Shown here: in pieces, positions 1-7,699 of the stretch | Layout of the letters: each line of letters opens with the position of its first letter | How positions within the stretch are numbered: position 1 is the stretch's first letter | Source of the DNA: JAAYDH01 sp035353055 | Lineage (GTDB): Bacteria; Bacillota_I; Bacilli_A; RFN20; CAG-826 | Reading direction: 5' to 3' | DNA length: 37,207 bases | Assembly: GCA_035353055.1 (NCBI GenBank) | Contig: DAOPYW010000012.1 | Location: forward strand, 1 to 37,207 | Made by a program: the position numbers and the translations under genes | The notes under the pieces: model-generated | The model's database searches: none | What the model was told of the DNA's origin: nothing | What the model saw: the letters and a program-made list of their open reading frames with translations, nothing else

Positions 1-28
1 ATTAGGGGTTATTTGCTTTTTTATTTGC

Positions 29-751
29 CTATTTATTGCCGAGATTCACCACGTCATAAGGAGTGATTAAACCCAGTAGCGATTCGCTCTCTTTTCCGTG
101 CTCCGTGACGAAGACCATCACTAGTTTTTTGCCCTTTTTATAGTACTCATCAAAGAGGTCAGCTACCTGCTCGCTGGGGAAGTCTTTAGGGACAAATTCG
201 TAGTACTCGCTGACATGGCGATGGACGCTTAAGTACTCCACTAATTGAGCGATTTTTAAATCTTTATGGTAGCCGGGATGCTCGTTTAAATATAAGAGCA
301 AGGTGTTGGGGGAGAAGACTCCCACCACTTGCTTCTTTTCATCCAAGACTGGCACTTGCATGTTGCCGCGCTTAATCATGATTGGAAGTTTATCGATGAT
401 TAAATCCTCGGGTGACACGCAGAATAAAACTTCGATTTTTGTCGCGATGTCAAAAGCGGTTTGTGGGTGAGACAATAGAGCGATTTCCTTTTCGAGAAAA
501 GCCACTAAATCGGGAGTGATTTCAATCAGCCGATCAGCATTCATGTCGAGGTCATGGACCATCAAATTGCGGATGACGCGGATGAGATTGAGCTTTCGGC
601 CTCTCTCATAGGTCTGTTTATAAGCGGAGCGCTGCAAGTCGATCGCATAGCGCATGATTAGAGAAGTGTTGCGATCGCGGAGCTTATAATGCCTGACTAA
701 AAGGTTATCTAATTGGTTATATAGTTTGATGAAGAGATCGTTATTATCCAT
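29..751 (-). CDS. CBS-domain protein with helical N-terminus
   Basis: A 240-residue soluble protein. Residues 1-95 are predicted helical and charged and match no family I can name. Residues about 95-160 and 165-240 look like a tandem CBS pair: the first has the hydrophobic pattern around PVLDEKKQVVGVFS, and the second ends in LLGLITPYDVV, a typical CBS C-terminal strand. CBS pairs usually bind adenosyl nucleotides and regulate an attached or partner protein, so a nucleotide-sensing role is inferred. It lies 14 bp downstream of the PH-like gene. There is no good Shine-Dalgarno before the ATG, only a weak AAGG 12 nt away, and a TATACT hexamer ends 6 nt before the start. The N-terminal domain could instead be an effector; I do not recognise it. 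Confidence 0.7.
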   Translation of the reverse strand: MDNNDLFIKLYNQLDNLLVRHYKLRDRNTSLIMRYAIDLQRSAYKQTYERGRKLNLIRVIRNLMVHDLDMNADRLIEITPDLVAFLEKEIALLSHPQTAFDIATKIEVLFCVSPEDLIIDKLPIMIKRGNMQVPVLDEKKQVVGVFSPNTLLLYLNEHPGYHKDLKIAQLVEYLSVHRHVSEYYEFVPKDFPSEQVADLFDEYYKKGKKLVMVFVTEHGKESESLLGLITPYDVVNLGNK

Positions 752-765
752 ACCGATAGTATACC

Positions 766-1266
766 TTATTTCTTCCTTGGTCCTAGCAGAGATCTAAGCT
801 GGCGCTTGACCTTAAAGATATCGCTGACCATCCCGACTTCAATCGATTGCTTCTTATTGTTTTTATTGACATAGTCAATGCTTAGGAAGGAATGAGAGAA
901 GAAATAATCTCCCACGAGCTTCCTGATGTTCCTCAGCGGAATCTTATAGACTGCCGATAGGCTGTGGACGATCAAGCACTGCTGAATGGGGTCGTAAGCA
1001 ATGCATTCCCTCTGCTGGCTATTGTTGATTCTGAATTTCTTGATGTACAGAAAGGAATCGACGAAAAAGTAGATGCAGATTCCGATGACGATCGCCGCTA
1101 ATAGAATCAAAAAGTAAAAAGAGTAATCAGGGGTATAGTTCATCGCGGTATAGATGACTAGCAAGACATTCCCTGCAATCACTAAGCTATATAAAGCAAA
1201 GAAAAAAGCCAGCGACCATGGATTCGCGAATTTGCGACTAATCAAAAGAGTTGCTGACTGCTCCAT
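766..1266 (-). CDS. Small membrane protein with PH-like cytoplasmic domain
   Basis: A 166-residue protein of unknown function. Two membrane segments, at about residues 17-40 and 48-72, form a hairpin. They are followed by a soluble domain of about 90 residues with alternating beta strands (ECIAYDPIQQCLIVHS, YKIPLRNIRKLV) and a C-terminal helix (VKRQLRSLLG). This layout resembles bacterial PH-like (YcxB/bPH) membrane proteins; that assignment rests on architecture, not on a motif. It probably shares a transcript with the CBS gene downstream. The start is the only methionine before the first membrane segment and has no ribosome site in front of it. Confidence 0.6.
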   Translation of the reverse strand: MEQSATLLISRKFANPWSLAFFFALYSLVIAGNVLLVIYTAMNYTPDYSFYFLILLAAIVIGICIYFFVDSFLYIKKFRINNSQQRECIAYDPIQQCLIVHSLSAVYKIPLRNIRKLVGDYFFSHSFLSIDYVNKNNKKQSIEVGMVSDIFKVKRQLRSLLGPRKK

Positions 1267-1272
1267 ATATAA

Positions 1273-1278
1273 ATTGTA
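1273..1278 (-). promoter_or_regulatory. Extended -10 box 6 nt before an ATG (possible leaderless promoter)
   Basis: On the minus strand TGTTACAAT (extended -10, TGnTAnAAT type) ends six bases before the ATG at 1266. No Shine-Dalgarno lies between. Transcription would begin at or within a base or two of the start codon. The -35 region is not convincing. Confidence 0.45.
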
Positions 1279-1372
1279 ACAAAAAAGAGCGGTTACCTAA
1301 ATAACGCAAATGGTTTAAACAGAGATGACATATTATTGTTCATCGTCCAAACGACTAAAGATTATCTGAGCG

Positions 1373-1531
1373 TTACTGCCTGACAAAGTCGCTCTTGGTG
1401 GCGCCGCAGATGGGGCAGATGAAATCATCGGGGACGTCTTCCCATCTCGTGCCGGGTTTGATGCCAGCTTCTGGGTATCCATCGGCTTCGTCGTAAACGT
1501 ATCCACAGATAGTGCAGATATACTTATCCAT
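1373..1531 (-). CDS. Rubredoxin
   Basis: A 52-residue rubredoxin: a soluble one-electron carrier with a single iron held by four cysteines. Both knuckles are present: C6-x2-C9-G-Y and C39-P-x-C42-G, with the usual YDEADG and PGTRWEDVPDDFICP core, so the protein is full length. The start at 1531 is chosen because AGAGAGGG lies just upstream of that ATG; a longer reading from 1582 would overlap the promoter. In anaerobes and microaerophiles, rubredoxins pass electrons to peroxide- or superoxide-reducing enzymes. The neighbouring glutathione peroxidase and HrtAB-like exporter fit a redox-stress neighbourhood, but no partner reductase is visible here. Confidence 0.96.
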   Translation of the reverse strand: MDKYICTICGYVYDEADGYPEAGIKPGTRWEDVPDDFICPICGATKSDFVRQ

Positions 1532-1553
1532 AATGACCCTCTCTTCTATATAG

Positions 1554-1582
1554 ATTATATTGGTTATGGCAATTTTTCCCAA
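1554..1582 (-). promoter_or_regulatory. Rubredoxin promoter
   Basis: Minus strand: -35 TTGGGA (1577-1582), 17-bp spacer, perfect -10 TATAAT (1554-1559). It gives a leader of about 17 nt that carries the AGAGAGGG ribosome site. Confidence 0.65.
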
Positions 1583-1655
1583 GCGATATGCGCATGGAAT
1601 TGACTATAGAGGAGGCTCTTTAACTTTACAAAGTAAAGTGTGCAAGCATCTTATT

Positions 1656-2330
1656 TTATTTTCTTCGGCTCATCACGCCATCGACAATGACGTATACCTT
1701 ATCGCAGAATTCAATCAAGCGCTCATCGTGAGTGACCATGATGGTCGCTTTCTTCTGCTCTTTGGTCTGCTTAGCTAATAACTTAATCACTTCAAAAGCG
1801 CGGTTAGTGTCCAGAGCCGCGGTCGGCTCATCCGCTAAGATGACCACGGGATCATGATAGAGAGCTTTGGCAATCGCCACTCTCTGCCGTTCGCCACCCG
1901 ATAGTTGATTGGGATATTTCTTCGCTAGCTTTTTGATATCGAGTCGGCCATAGAGCTCTTCTAATCGCTCTTGATTAATTTTCTTTCTCTTGATGCGATC
2001 ATGGAGATACATCTGGTCATTGATGGAGAGGAAAGGAATCAAGTTCGCGGCTTGGAGAATAAAGCCAATTTTTTCAAAGCGAACTTTGGAACGCTCCTTG
2101 ATGGTCAACTTGCTGAACGGTTTCCCGTCGATTAAGACTTGCCCAGTCGTCGGGGTCTGGAGACCGCCGAGAATGGTCAAGAAAGTAGACTTTCCGGAGC
2201 CAGAAGGACCGATGACGGCGACGAGCTCGCCCTCCTCCGCGGAAAAGTTGGTCTCTTTTAAAGCGTGGATGACATCATCGCCCTGGATAAAGTCTTTGGT
2301 GATATTGATCATTTCAATCAATTTTCGCAT
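1656..2330 (-). CDS. ABC exporter ATPase (MacB/HrtA-like)
   Basis: A 224-residue ATPase subunit of a membrane exporter. It has the Walker A motif GPSGSGKST (41-49), Q-loop Q93, signature LSGGE (143-147), Walker B VVILADEP (162-169) and the H-loop in MVTHDE. Length and motifs fit the LolD/MacB/HrtA group that pairs with FtsX-type permeases. The ATG at 2330 is chosen because GGAGG sits 9 nt upstream; a TTG seven codons earlier has no such site. It starts 14 bp after the permease stop and follows it in the same operon. The substrate is not shown by sequence; the permease resembles haem or toxic-compound exporters. Confidence 0.92.
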   Translation of the reverse strand: MRKLIEMINITKDFIQGDDVIHALKETNFSAEEGELVAVIGPSGSGKSTFLTILGGLQTPTTGQVLIDGKPFSKLTIKERSKVRFEKIGFILQAANLIPFLSINDQMYLHDRIKRKKINQERLEELYGRLDIKKLAKKYPNQLSGGERQRVAIAKALYHDPVVILADEPTAALDTNRAFEVIKLLAKQTKEQKKATIMVTHDERLIEFCDKVYVIVDGVMSRRK

Positions 2331-2343
2331 ATCAGCAATCCTC

Positions 2344-3411
2344 CTAACCAATCGCTCGGAGTGGATCGATTTTCAAGACCGCTCCTACGGAGAATAGACC
2401 GCCGAGAATCGAGAATAAGAAGAAGGCTAAGGTGATGCCCACATAGAATAAAGGATTGATGGCAAAGGGGACGAATCCGCAGAGGAAATAACCAGTAATT
2501 AAAGTTAAGGCTAATCCTATCAGCACTCCTATCCCGGTGATAATGATGGTTTGAGACACCACGGAATTGCCAATAAAGCGATTGGAGATGCCTTGGGCTT
2601 TCATCACCCCAAACATGCTGGTTTTTTGAATGGTTAAGACATAGATGAAGATGCCTAACACGAATGCGACGATGACAATCAAAAAGCCAATCATGATACT
2701 GAAGGTCGCCACTTGCGCATTGTAACCAGGCAAATTGCTGATGAATTGCGAGATGGTATAAACTTGCAAGCTATCGCTAGAAGAAACAGCGGAGCCTTTA
2801 ATCACCACCGCGCTAAAGACATCAAAGGGCACTGAGGAGTAGCGAAGTTGCTTCCAAGTGTTTAAGTTCGCGTATAGAATCGGAGCGGTTTGGTACGTGG
2901 CTTTATTAGTGAATCCGACGATAGTCCAGGTGAGAGAGGTTCCCGACACCAATATTTCATCGCCCACCGCATAGCCGAGATCTTTGAGGCTGCTATCCGC
3001 GATAATCATGGTATCGAGCAATCCTGAGGAAGGTATTTCTTTTGGAGCGATGAATGAATCATCTTCGATGCCGAAGACATAGATTTCTTTTCTGGTGTCT
3101 TTGTTGTGGTCGACGTTCGCATCTTTGATGACGGCAGGGAATAAGCCCAGCTTAGCTTTTTCACCACCATTGACATTAATGGCGTCGTAGTCATTGTTAT
3201 TCATGAAAGACATCATGATATTGTTATTGGAATCGACAGTCAGGACAATCTCATCGGCTTTCCACTTGTTCACTCCATTCGTATAGGAGGAGGCTAAGCC
3301 GTAAGCGAGAGAAGTTAAAAAGTAGACGAGGTAGCTGACTAAGACCACGACCGAAATAATCAAGCCAAATTTGGCTTTTGCGTGTCTGATCTCTTTCCAA
3401 GCGAGAAACAT
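2344..3411 (-). CDS. ABC exporter permease (HrtB/DevC-like, FtsX domain)
   Basis: A 355-residue permease with the FtsX/MacB topology: one N-terminal membrane segment (about residues 15-40), a large extracellular domain (about 40-230), then three C-terminal segments (about 235-262, 285-310, 320-345). The opening MFLAWKEIRHAKAKFGLI and the YLVYFLTSLAYGLA segment resemble HrtB/DevC-type permeases of Firmicutes. HrtAB exports excess haemin and DevBC-like systems export other compounds; which applies here is inference only. The gene precedes its ATPase by 13 bp, so the pair forms a complete exporter. Confidence 0.85.
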   Translation of the reverse strand: MFLAWKEIRHAKAKFGLIISVVVLVSYLVYFLTSLAYGLASSYTNGVNKWKADEIVLTVDSNNNIMMSFMNNNDYDAINVNGGEKAKLGLFPAVIKDANVDHNKDTRKEIYVFGIEDDSFIAPKEIPSSGLLDTMIIADSSLKDLGYAVGDEILVSGTSLTWTIVGFTNKATYQTAPILYANLNTWKQLRYSSVPFDVFSAVVIKGSAVSSSDSLQVYTISQFISNLPGYNAQVATFSIMIGFLIVIVAFVLGIFIYVLTIQKTSMFGVMKAQGISNRFIGNSVVSQTIIITGIGVLIGLALTLITGYFLCGFVPFAINPLFYVGITLAFFLFSILGGLFSVGAVLKIDPLRAIG

Positions 3412-3432
3412 AGGGTCACACTTTAATCCTCT

Positions 3433-3915
3433 CTATTTAACTTCAAGTAATTTTTCGATGTATTTGGCAATTTTTGTCGGTTTTACATTGGGCCCAAACC
3501 GCTTGACGACAGCGCCCTGTCGGTCGACGAGGAACTTGGTGAAATTCCATTTGATGCGAGGGGAGAAGAGCCCGCCTTTGATTCTTTTTAGATAGGTATA
3601 TAGAAGGTTCTCATCTGGGCCATTGACATAGGTTTTCGCAAAGCGATCAAAGGTTGTGAAGTACTTCTCTGCGCAGAATTTTTTAATCTCTTCTTCTGTG
3701 CCAGGAGCTTGATGCATGAATTGGTTGCAGGGAAAATCGAGGATTTCAAAACCTCGGTCTTTATATTGATCGTAGATTTTTTGTAAGAGTTCATACTGGG
3801 GAGTAAAGATGCACTGGGTGGCTGTATTGACTATTAATAATACTTTGCCCCGATATTTTTCTAAAGCCACTGCTTTGCCTTGGACATCTTCAACGGAAAT
3901 TTGATAAATGTTCAT
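3433..3915 (-). CDS. Glutathione peroxidase family, two-cysteine (thioredoxin-type)
   Basis: A 160-residue GPx-family peroxidase. Catalytic Cys35 sits in NTATQCIFTPQYE. Gln65 is in FPCNQF, and Trp123-Asn124 in WNFTKFLVDR complete the catalytic tetrad. Cys81 lies 46 residues after Cys35, the spacing of the peroxidatic and resolving cysteines in yeast Gpx3 (C36/C82), so this is probably a thioredoxin-dependent peroxidase despite its name. The usual GGQEPG loop reads MHQAPG here. It is a separate transcription unit with its own promoter and ends 21 bp before the ABC permease start. It would reduce hydrogen and organic peroxides in the cytoplasm. Confidence 0.93.
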   Translation of the reverse strand: MNIYQISVEDVQGKAVALEKYRGKVLLIVNTATQCIFTPQYELLQKIYDQYKDRGFEILDFPCNQFMHQAPGTEEEIKKFCAEKYFTTFDRFAKTYVNGPDENLLYTYLKRIKGGLFSPRIKWNFTKFLVDRQGAVVKRFGPNVKPTKIAKYIEKLLEVK

Positions 3916-3935
3916 AAAACACCACCTTTGAAATT

Positions 3936-3964
3936 AGTATATTGATGATTTAATTTTTTGTCTA
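3936..3964 (-). promoter_or_regulatory. Promoter of the peroxidase gene
   Basis: Minus strand: -35 TAGACA (3959-3964), 17-bp spacer, -10 TATACT (3936-3941). The ribosome site AAAGGTGGTG follows before the ATG at 3915. No operator is obvious. Confidence 0.6.
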
Positions 3965-3975
3965 AATTAATGCAT

Positions 3976-4005
3976 TTAAAAAGGTGACTAGTTATTAGTC
4001 GCCTT
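3976..4005 (-). terminator. Intrinsic terminator after the AbiE/GNAT region
   Basis: Minus strand: stem AAGGCGACTA / TAGTCACCTT (one mismatch) with a 5-base loop, followed by a T run. It closes the unit that reads leftward through 4059. Confidence 0.75.
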
Positions 4006-4058
4006 ATTTCGTGATTATCTTATATTAAAAAACTATGCTATATCGATGGTAGAAAAGA

Positions 4059-4349
4059 CTATTTTCTCTTTGTGAATGCCAGCATATTGCCTAGAGATAT
4101 AGAAAAACTCAAAGCGTTATACATCTCTACATCGCAGTCAGCGAAGGTGACCACCAATGAAGTGACACCGCTGCAATAAAAAGCAAATTGGACTAGTTGA
4201 TGGGCAATTCCCTTATGGCGATATTCAGGAAGGATATAGAAGTCTTCGAAGATTCCCATCTTGGAATAATTGAAAGTTGAAAAAATTTCCGAGATAGAGC
4301 AGCAGTCCAATCCGAGTAATGTCATAAGGAGCTCGCCGTTATTTTTATT
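4059..4349 (-). pseudogene. C-terminal fragment of a GNAT acetyltransferase
   Basis: An open stretch of 88 codons from an ATG at 4325. It encodes the last part of a GNAT N-acetyltransferase: strand IFEDFYILPEYR then HKGIAHQLVQFA, the acetyl-CoA binding A motif (R/Q-x-x-G-x-A/G). Similarity continues upstream of the ATG (NGELL in the same frame) until an in-frame TGA at 4350-4352, so the ATG is not the true start and the N-terminal half is missing. The AbiE toxin gene ends 45 bp upstream. A possible N-terminal remnant lies beyond AbiE at 6179-6226, suggesting AbiE landed inside this gene. It is unlikely to be functional. Confidence 0.7.
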
Positions 4350-4397
4350 TCAATTCGGTACAAATTAGTCAAAAGCAATACCAAAAAAATAAAACTC

Positions 4398-5340
4398 TTA
4401 TTCAAAGATGTTTAGATTAATAATATCATCAATAACATTTTTGGTCTTTTCGTAAGGGATGTCTTCGAATAGTAGACCAGTTGTTATTCTTTCATAGTCC
4501 TGTTTATAAATGTCGCGATCATAGATTTCTCTTAATTTAAGTTGGACGCAATTGTTTATTGCGGAAAAGCATTTTCCATTCTTTTTCCTCTCTTGATAAA
4601 CAGCTTTTACCAATTCATTAAAGGACTCATCGAAATCGATGCAAGGATAGAGTTTGTATAGGTCATACAAGTGCCTTGAATGCTCTTCGATATGATCTCC
4701 CATGTAGCAGTCGCATAATATGAAGACTTTATCGATAAAAGTCCGCTCCTTGGTCTGAACATTTATCAAAAATGAAGATAGACCATACTGTTTGATTATC
4801 GCATCAAAGCCTTTTTCTTTTAGAAATTTATATATGTAGGAGCTGGCGGGTAATTGCGACGTTGGATATGCCCTAGTTAGGTGGGTAAATTCGATTAGAA
4901 CAAAAGGTTTAGTAAAATTTAAGAATGCCTCATTGCAGTCTATACAAAATCGATTGTATTTTTTCCATTTTTCAAAGGAAGTGTATCCATTTTCATCTTC
5001 TCCGTCTACCGGAGTTCTTAAACAAAAATGATATTTTTCACAAACACCGATAATTGCACGGTTAAAATTCTCATTTGTTATTTCTAATCTTTTTTTGGCC
5101 ATTGATTTGCTCTGGATTAATGGCTAGATCGGCATCTTCACTAAATCTTTTGGTAATCTCACAGCATTTAGACAAAGAGGTGCCACCTTTAAAGATGAGC
5201 CCACCTATCTCTTCGTTAAGTTCTCTTAAAAATAAAGTTACGTAATAATCTTTCAATATGATGCTAGGATCAATCTTGAAATGTTCGCTTGTCTGTCTGA
5301 TTGCATCACTAAATATCTCTTTATTTTCATGCAATTTCAT
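4398..5340 (-). pseudogene. abiEii: AbiEii-type nucleotidyltransferase toxin, frameshifted
   Basis: The type IV toxin of the AbiE system, read in two frames. The first part (5340 to a TGA at 5071) holds the nucleotidyltransferase core: FKGGTSLSK with GGTS at 52-55, and SEDADLAI with the metal-binding S-E-D-A-D at 67-71. The second part (to 4398) supplies the C-terminal helical region. The frames meet in a run of seven A (minus strand; T at 5090-5096). Removing one A joins them into a protein of about 313 residues, the normal size. AbiEii-family enzymes transfer nucleotides, in studied members to tRNA acceptor ends, and stop growth or abort phage infection. As written the toxin is off. The shift may be a true mutation, a phase-variable tract or a sequencing error. 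Confidence 0.85.
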
Positions 5341-5956
5341 GTGAGCATATCTCGCTTAAAACCATTCTTTTGGCGGTTTTTCCAGGAAAATCTTTTGCTA
5401 GTTTTGTAATTTCAGCAAACAAATTGTTTTCCTTAACATAGCTTTGGATCTTTGATTTTCTCTCGATAACTTGTTTATCGTTAAGCGAATTAAGCAGTTC
5501 TAAAACTTCATAAGCCATGTAATTATCTTCATTGATTTCGCAGCGGGATTTTCTCAAAATAAAAACCCGTTCATTAACCACTTTTCGACGTATTCTGGTG
5601 GTCTCGTTATTGGTGACAATTTCAATTATATTAGGAACTTGGGTAGTAATTCCAAATTTATTCAGCAAGGTAACCCCAGTTTTTATTCCAAAAATTTTAT
5701 CGTTACAAGAAATATATTGCTTTTCAATTGCCTCATAGGCAGTAATGGTTGACAGTCCGAATGAGGTTTTTTTAGGAACAAAATAAACCCCTTGTGAGTA
5801 CTTTCGAACCTTGTTTTCAGCTATAAGCTCGTTTAATAGCCGATAGATATAGGCCTTGGAAAAGTTTCCTACCAAATCCAAAATTTCGCTAGCAAAAAAT
5901 GGATTATCAAAATCATAGGTATCTAATATGATACTAAAAAGTCCGTTCTTCTCCAT
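5327..5956 (-). CDS. abiEi: AbiEi-like antitoxin / autoregulator
   Basis: A 209-residue protein upstream of and overlapping the toxin by 14 bp, the normal AbiE arrangement. Residues 1-60 form a winged helix-turn-helix (SEILDLVGNFSKAYIYRLLNELI, then a KVRKYSQGVYFVP wing). The rest (about 65-205) matches the C-terminal antitoxin domain of the AbiEi/DUF6088 group (LSTITAYEAIEKQYI, EIVTNNETTRIRRKV). Such proteins neutralise the toxin without forming a stable complex and repress their own promoter. GAAGGA precedes the ATG and the gene ends in TGA. The reading frame is intact although the toxin is not, so any antitoxic function could still be exerted. The region is more AT-rich than its neighbours, consistent with transfer. 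Confidence 0.87.
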   Translation of the reverse strand: MEKNGLFSIILDTYDFDNPFFASEILDLVGNFSKAYIYRLLNELIAENKVRKYSQGVYFVPKKTSFGLSTITAYEAIEKQYISCNDKIFGIKTGVTLLNKFGITTQVPNIIEIVTNNETTRIRRKVVNERVFILRKSRCEINEDNYMAYEVLELLNSLNDKQVIERKSKIQSYVKENNLFAEITKLAKDFPGKTAKRMVLSEICSHEIA

Positions 5957-5978
5957 CGTTTTAGTCCTTCACAACTAG

Positions 5979-6007
5979 AGTATACTATTTTCTACATTTT
6001 TTGTAAA
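5979..6007 (-). promoter_or_regulatory. AbiE promoter with possible operator
   Basis: Minus strand: -35 TTTACA (6002-6007), 17-bp spacer, -10 TATACT (5979-5984). The -10 lies in a small palindrome, AGTATACT, and TAGA/TCTA arms flank it (about 5976-5994). This is where an autorepressor such as AbiEi would be expected to bind; the operator is inference. Confidence 0.6.
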
Positions 6008-6178
6008 TATTAATAAACATTTCTATAGATTGTTTAAAAAAATACACTTTTGTTTTACAAAGCGCAGTTAAAATTGAACGCGCATATTACTAATATAGAA
6101 AATTACTTTGATAGGAAAAATATATGTGTCAGCGATTGACTTTACGCGTAGTCATTATAGGAATAAGACTCCGAGCGG

Positions 6179-6226
6179 CACCATAAATCGATGATAATCA
6201 GATAGTTATGCTGCTTTTGTAATCAT
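6179..6226 (-). pseudogene. Possible N-terminal remnant of the GNAT gene
   Basis: Minus strand from an ATG at 6226 reads MITKAA, stop (TAA), LSDYHRFM. This looks like the opening of many GNAT proteins (MIxKAxxSDxxxFM). It begins 7 bp after the stop of the acyltransferase gene, as a downstream operon gene would. The reading decays after about 16 codons. With the C-terminal fragment at 4059-4349, it would bracket the AbiE module. The match is short, so this is a suggestion. Confidence 0.35.
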
Positions 6227-6232
6227 ATTTAT

Positions 6233-7519
6233 TTAGACACTATTTTCTTTGCATATAGCTATATTCTCTCTAGTGATCTTATAGAGCTCTTCCGCAGCAA
6301 AGTGCAGCTTGGTGACGGATTGTTTTTGATCTAAGGGATAGAGGTAGTAAGTATCGTTGTTTGTCGAGAGGCTCACACAGTGACCTCTTCCGAAATAATT
6401 GTATTCGATATGAACACCAAAGTTTTCTAAGGGCTTTTTCACTATTTCAAAATCGGGAGCAAATTCTCCAGTGAGCTTAAAGCCTTCGCTAGTGTGAATT
6501 AATTTTCCTTTTCCCAAGCGATAGTAACCGGTTGAATTGGGCAAAGAGTCAATCATCACTTCTTGTTCGTAATGATATTTCCCTGATTTTATCTCTTCGT
6601 TGACTTGCGCTCTCTCCCAATCAAACCAAGCGGGAATATGGCTGAATGTCTGGGTGTCGCTCTCTAGCTGCCCAAGCTCATCCATATGCCACTTCGCGTG
6701 GCAGTTCTCGCAGAATAAATCCGCGCCTTTAGAATTCATGTGGTGCTCAGAGCCGCACACTGGGCATTTGTATAAAGGAAGATGCAGGCCTTCCGCACGG
6801 AATTCTTCATTGATGCGGACATTATTATCTTTTTGCCACTGATAATCGTCATAGACGAAAGCTTTCTGAATGCGCTCATTAATCTCTTCAACTGAGAGGA
6901 ATTCAAGATCGCGGCGAGTGATGATTTGATTCATAGTTGACTCAGTGCGATTCTTTCTTGGCTTGAGGTTCCACACCGGCTGAGCGAGATGATGCCCATG
7001 GTTGGTGAGTACCACCACTGGGACATTGAACATCTTGGCCATCTTGCCTAAAGAATCAGGCAGAGGTGAAGTGGTCCCGACCAAAGAATAGCGGGCTTCG
7101 GGATAGATGGTGACGATGCCTTTTCGGTTTCTCAAGATATGCTTGATGTTATAGACGAGAGAGGGATCATTGGTGAACTTGCGCTTGCCGATGCAGCCGC
7201 AGGATCTCAAGAGGCCTTCGCGGTTAATGAAGCCGTCGATGGCCACGATACTGCAACCGACGCGTGGGAAAGTCGACATAGTCGCGACTTTAAAATCAAA
7301 GAAGGAATTGTGATTGCATAGCATGAAAAAAGGTGGTCTGACACCTTTCATATTAATCCTGGTAATCTTGCTCTTTCGCTTTAAAAATTCGGGCAAGCAA
7401 AGGAGGAGCATTAAGGGCTTTAATAGGTTGCTTGGCTTGCGGGTCTTCCGCTTAAAGTCGAAGCGCGGCATCGCTTTCACTTCGTCGTAGCTCTTGTATA
7501 CGATGTCCGATATTTTCAT
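6233..7519 (-). CDS. PlsC-like acyltransferase with zinc ribbon
   Basis: A 428-residue protein. Residues about 55-215 carry the glycerophosphate/lysophosphatidate acyltransferase fold: the catalytic H-x4-D motif NHNSFFD (H70, D75), the phosphate-binding region ending in YPEAR (139-143), and the VPVVVLTNHG strand. Residues 252-273 add a zinc ribbon (C252-x2-C255, C270-x2-C273), followed by a beta-rich C-terminal domain of about 140 residues that I cannot name. Ordinary PlsC proteins are about 240 residues, so this is an extended form; it may acylate a lipid or another acceptor. The ATG at 7519 has an ACGGAG ribosome site upstream, which an earlier in-frame ATG at 7561 lacks. It probably acts at the cytoplasmic membrane face. 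Confidence 0.85.
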   Translation of the reverse strand: MKISDIVYKSYDEVKAMPRFDFKRKTRKPSNLLKPLMLLLCLPEFLKRKSKITRINMKGVRPPFFMLCNHNSFFDFKVATMSTFPRVGCSIVAIDGFINREGLLRSCGCIGKRKFTNDPSLVYNIKHILRNRKGIVTIYPEARYSLVGTTSPLPDSLGKMAKMFNVPVVVLTNHGHHLAQPVWNLKPRKNRTESTMNQIITRRDLEFLSVEEINERIQKAFVYDDYQWQKDNNVRINEEFRAEGLHLPLYKCPVCGSEHHMNSKGADLFCENCHAKWHMDELGQLESDTQTFSHIPAWFDWERAQVNEEIKSGKYHYEQEVMIDSLPNSTGYYRLGKGKLIHTSEGFKLTGEFAPDFEIVKKPLENFGVHIEYNYFGRGHCVSLSTNNDTYYLYPLDQKQSVTKLHFAAEELYKITRENIAICKENSV

Positions 7520-7669
7520 TATTTCATTCTCCGTTGGATTGCCATTTATTATACGCCTCACCTACAAAAATACAATCTCGCCAATTTGTCACGCAAAAAA
7601 ATGCGATGAATTGCCAAAAGAATCGATAAAGGAATATTTATTAAATATTAATAAATTAAATATCGCAAG

Positions 7670-7694
7670 CAAAAAGACCCCTTTTCGAAAGGGG
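7670..7694 (-). terminator. Intrinsic terminator of the ECF S-component gene
   Basis: Minus strand: CCCC TTTCGAAAA GGGG hairpin followed by TCTTTTT, starting 6 bp after the gene's stop. Confidence 0.85.
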
Positions 7695-7699
7695 CGTCG

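Noticed and set aside
4350..4352. TGA read as tryptophan (mycoplasma code) in the GNAT fragment
   Set aside because: AbiEi, Fic and the second acyltransferase end naturally in TGA, and further stops lie upstream in the same frame.
5071..5102. Programmed ribosomal frameshift in abiEii
   Set aside because: A +1 shift at this A run is not a known programmed site, and no stimulatory structure is visible; a simple one-base insertion explains it better.
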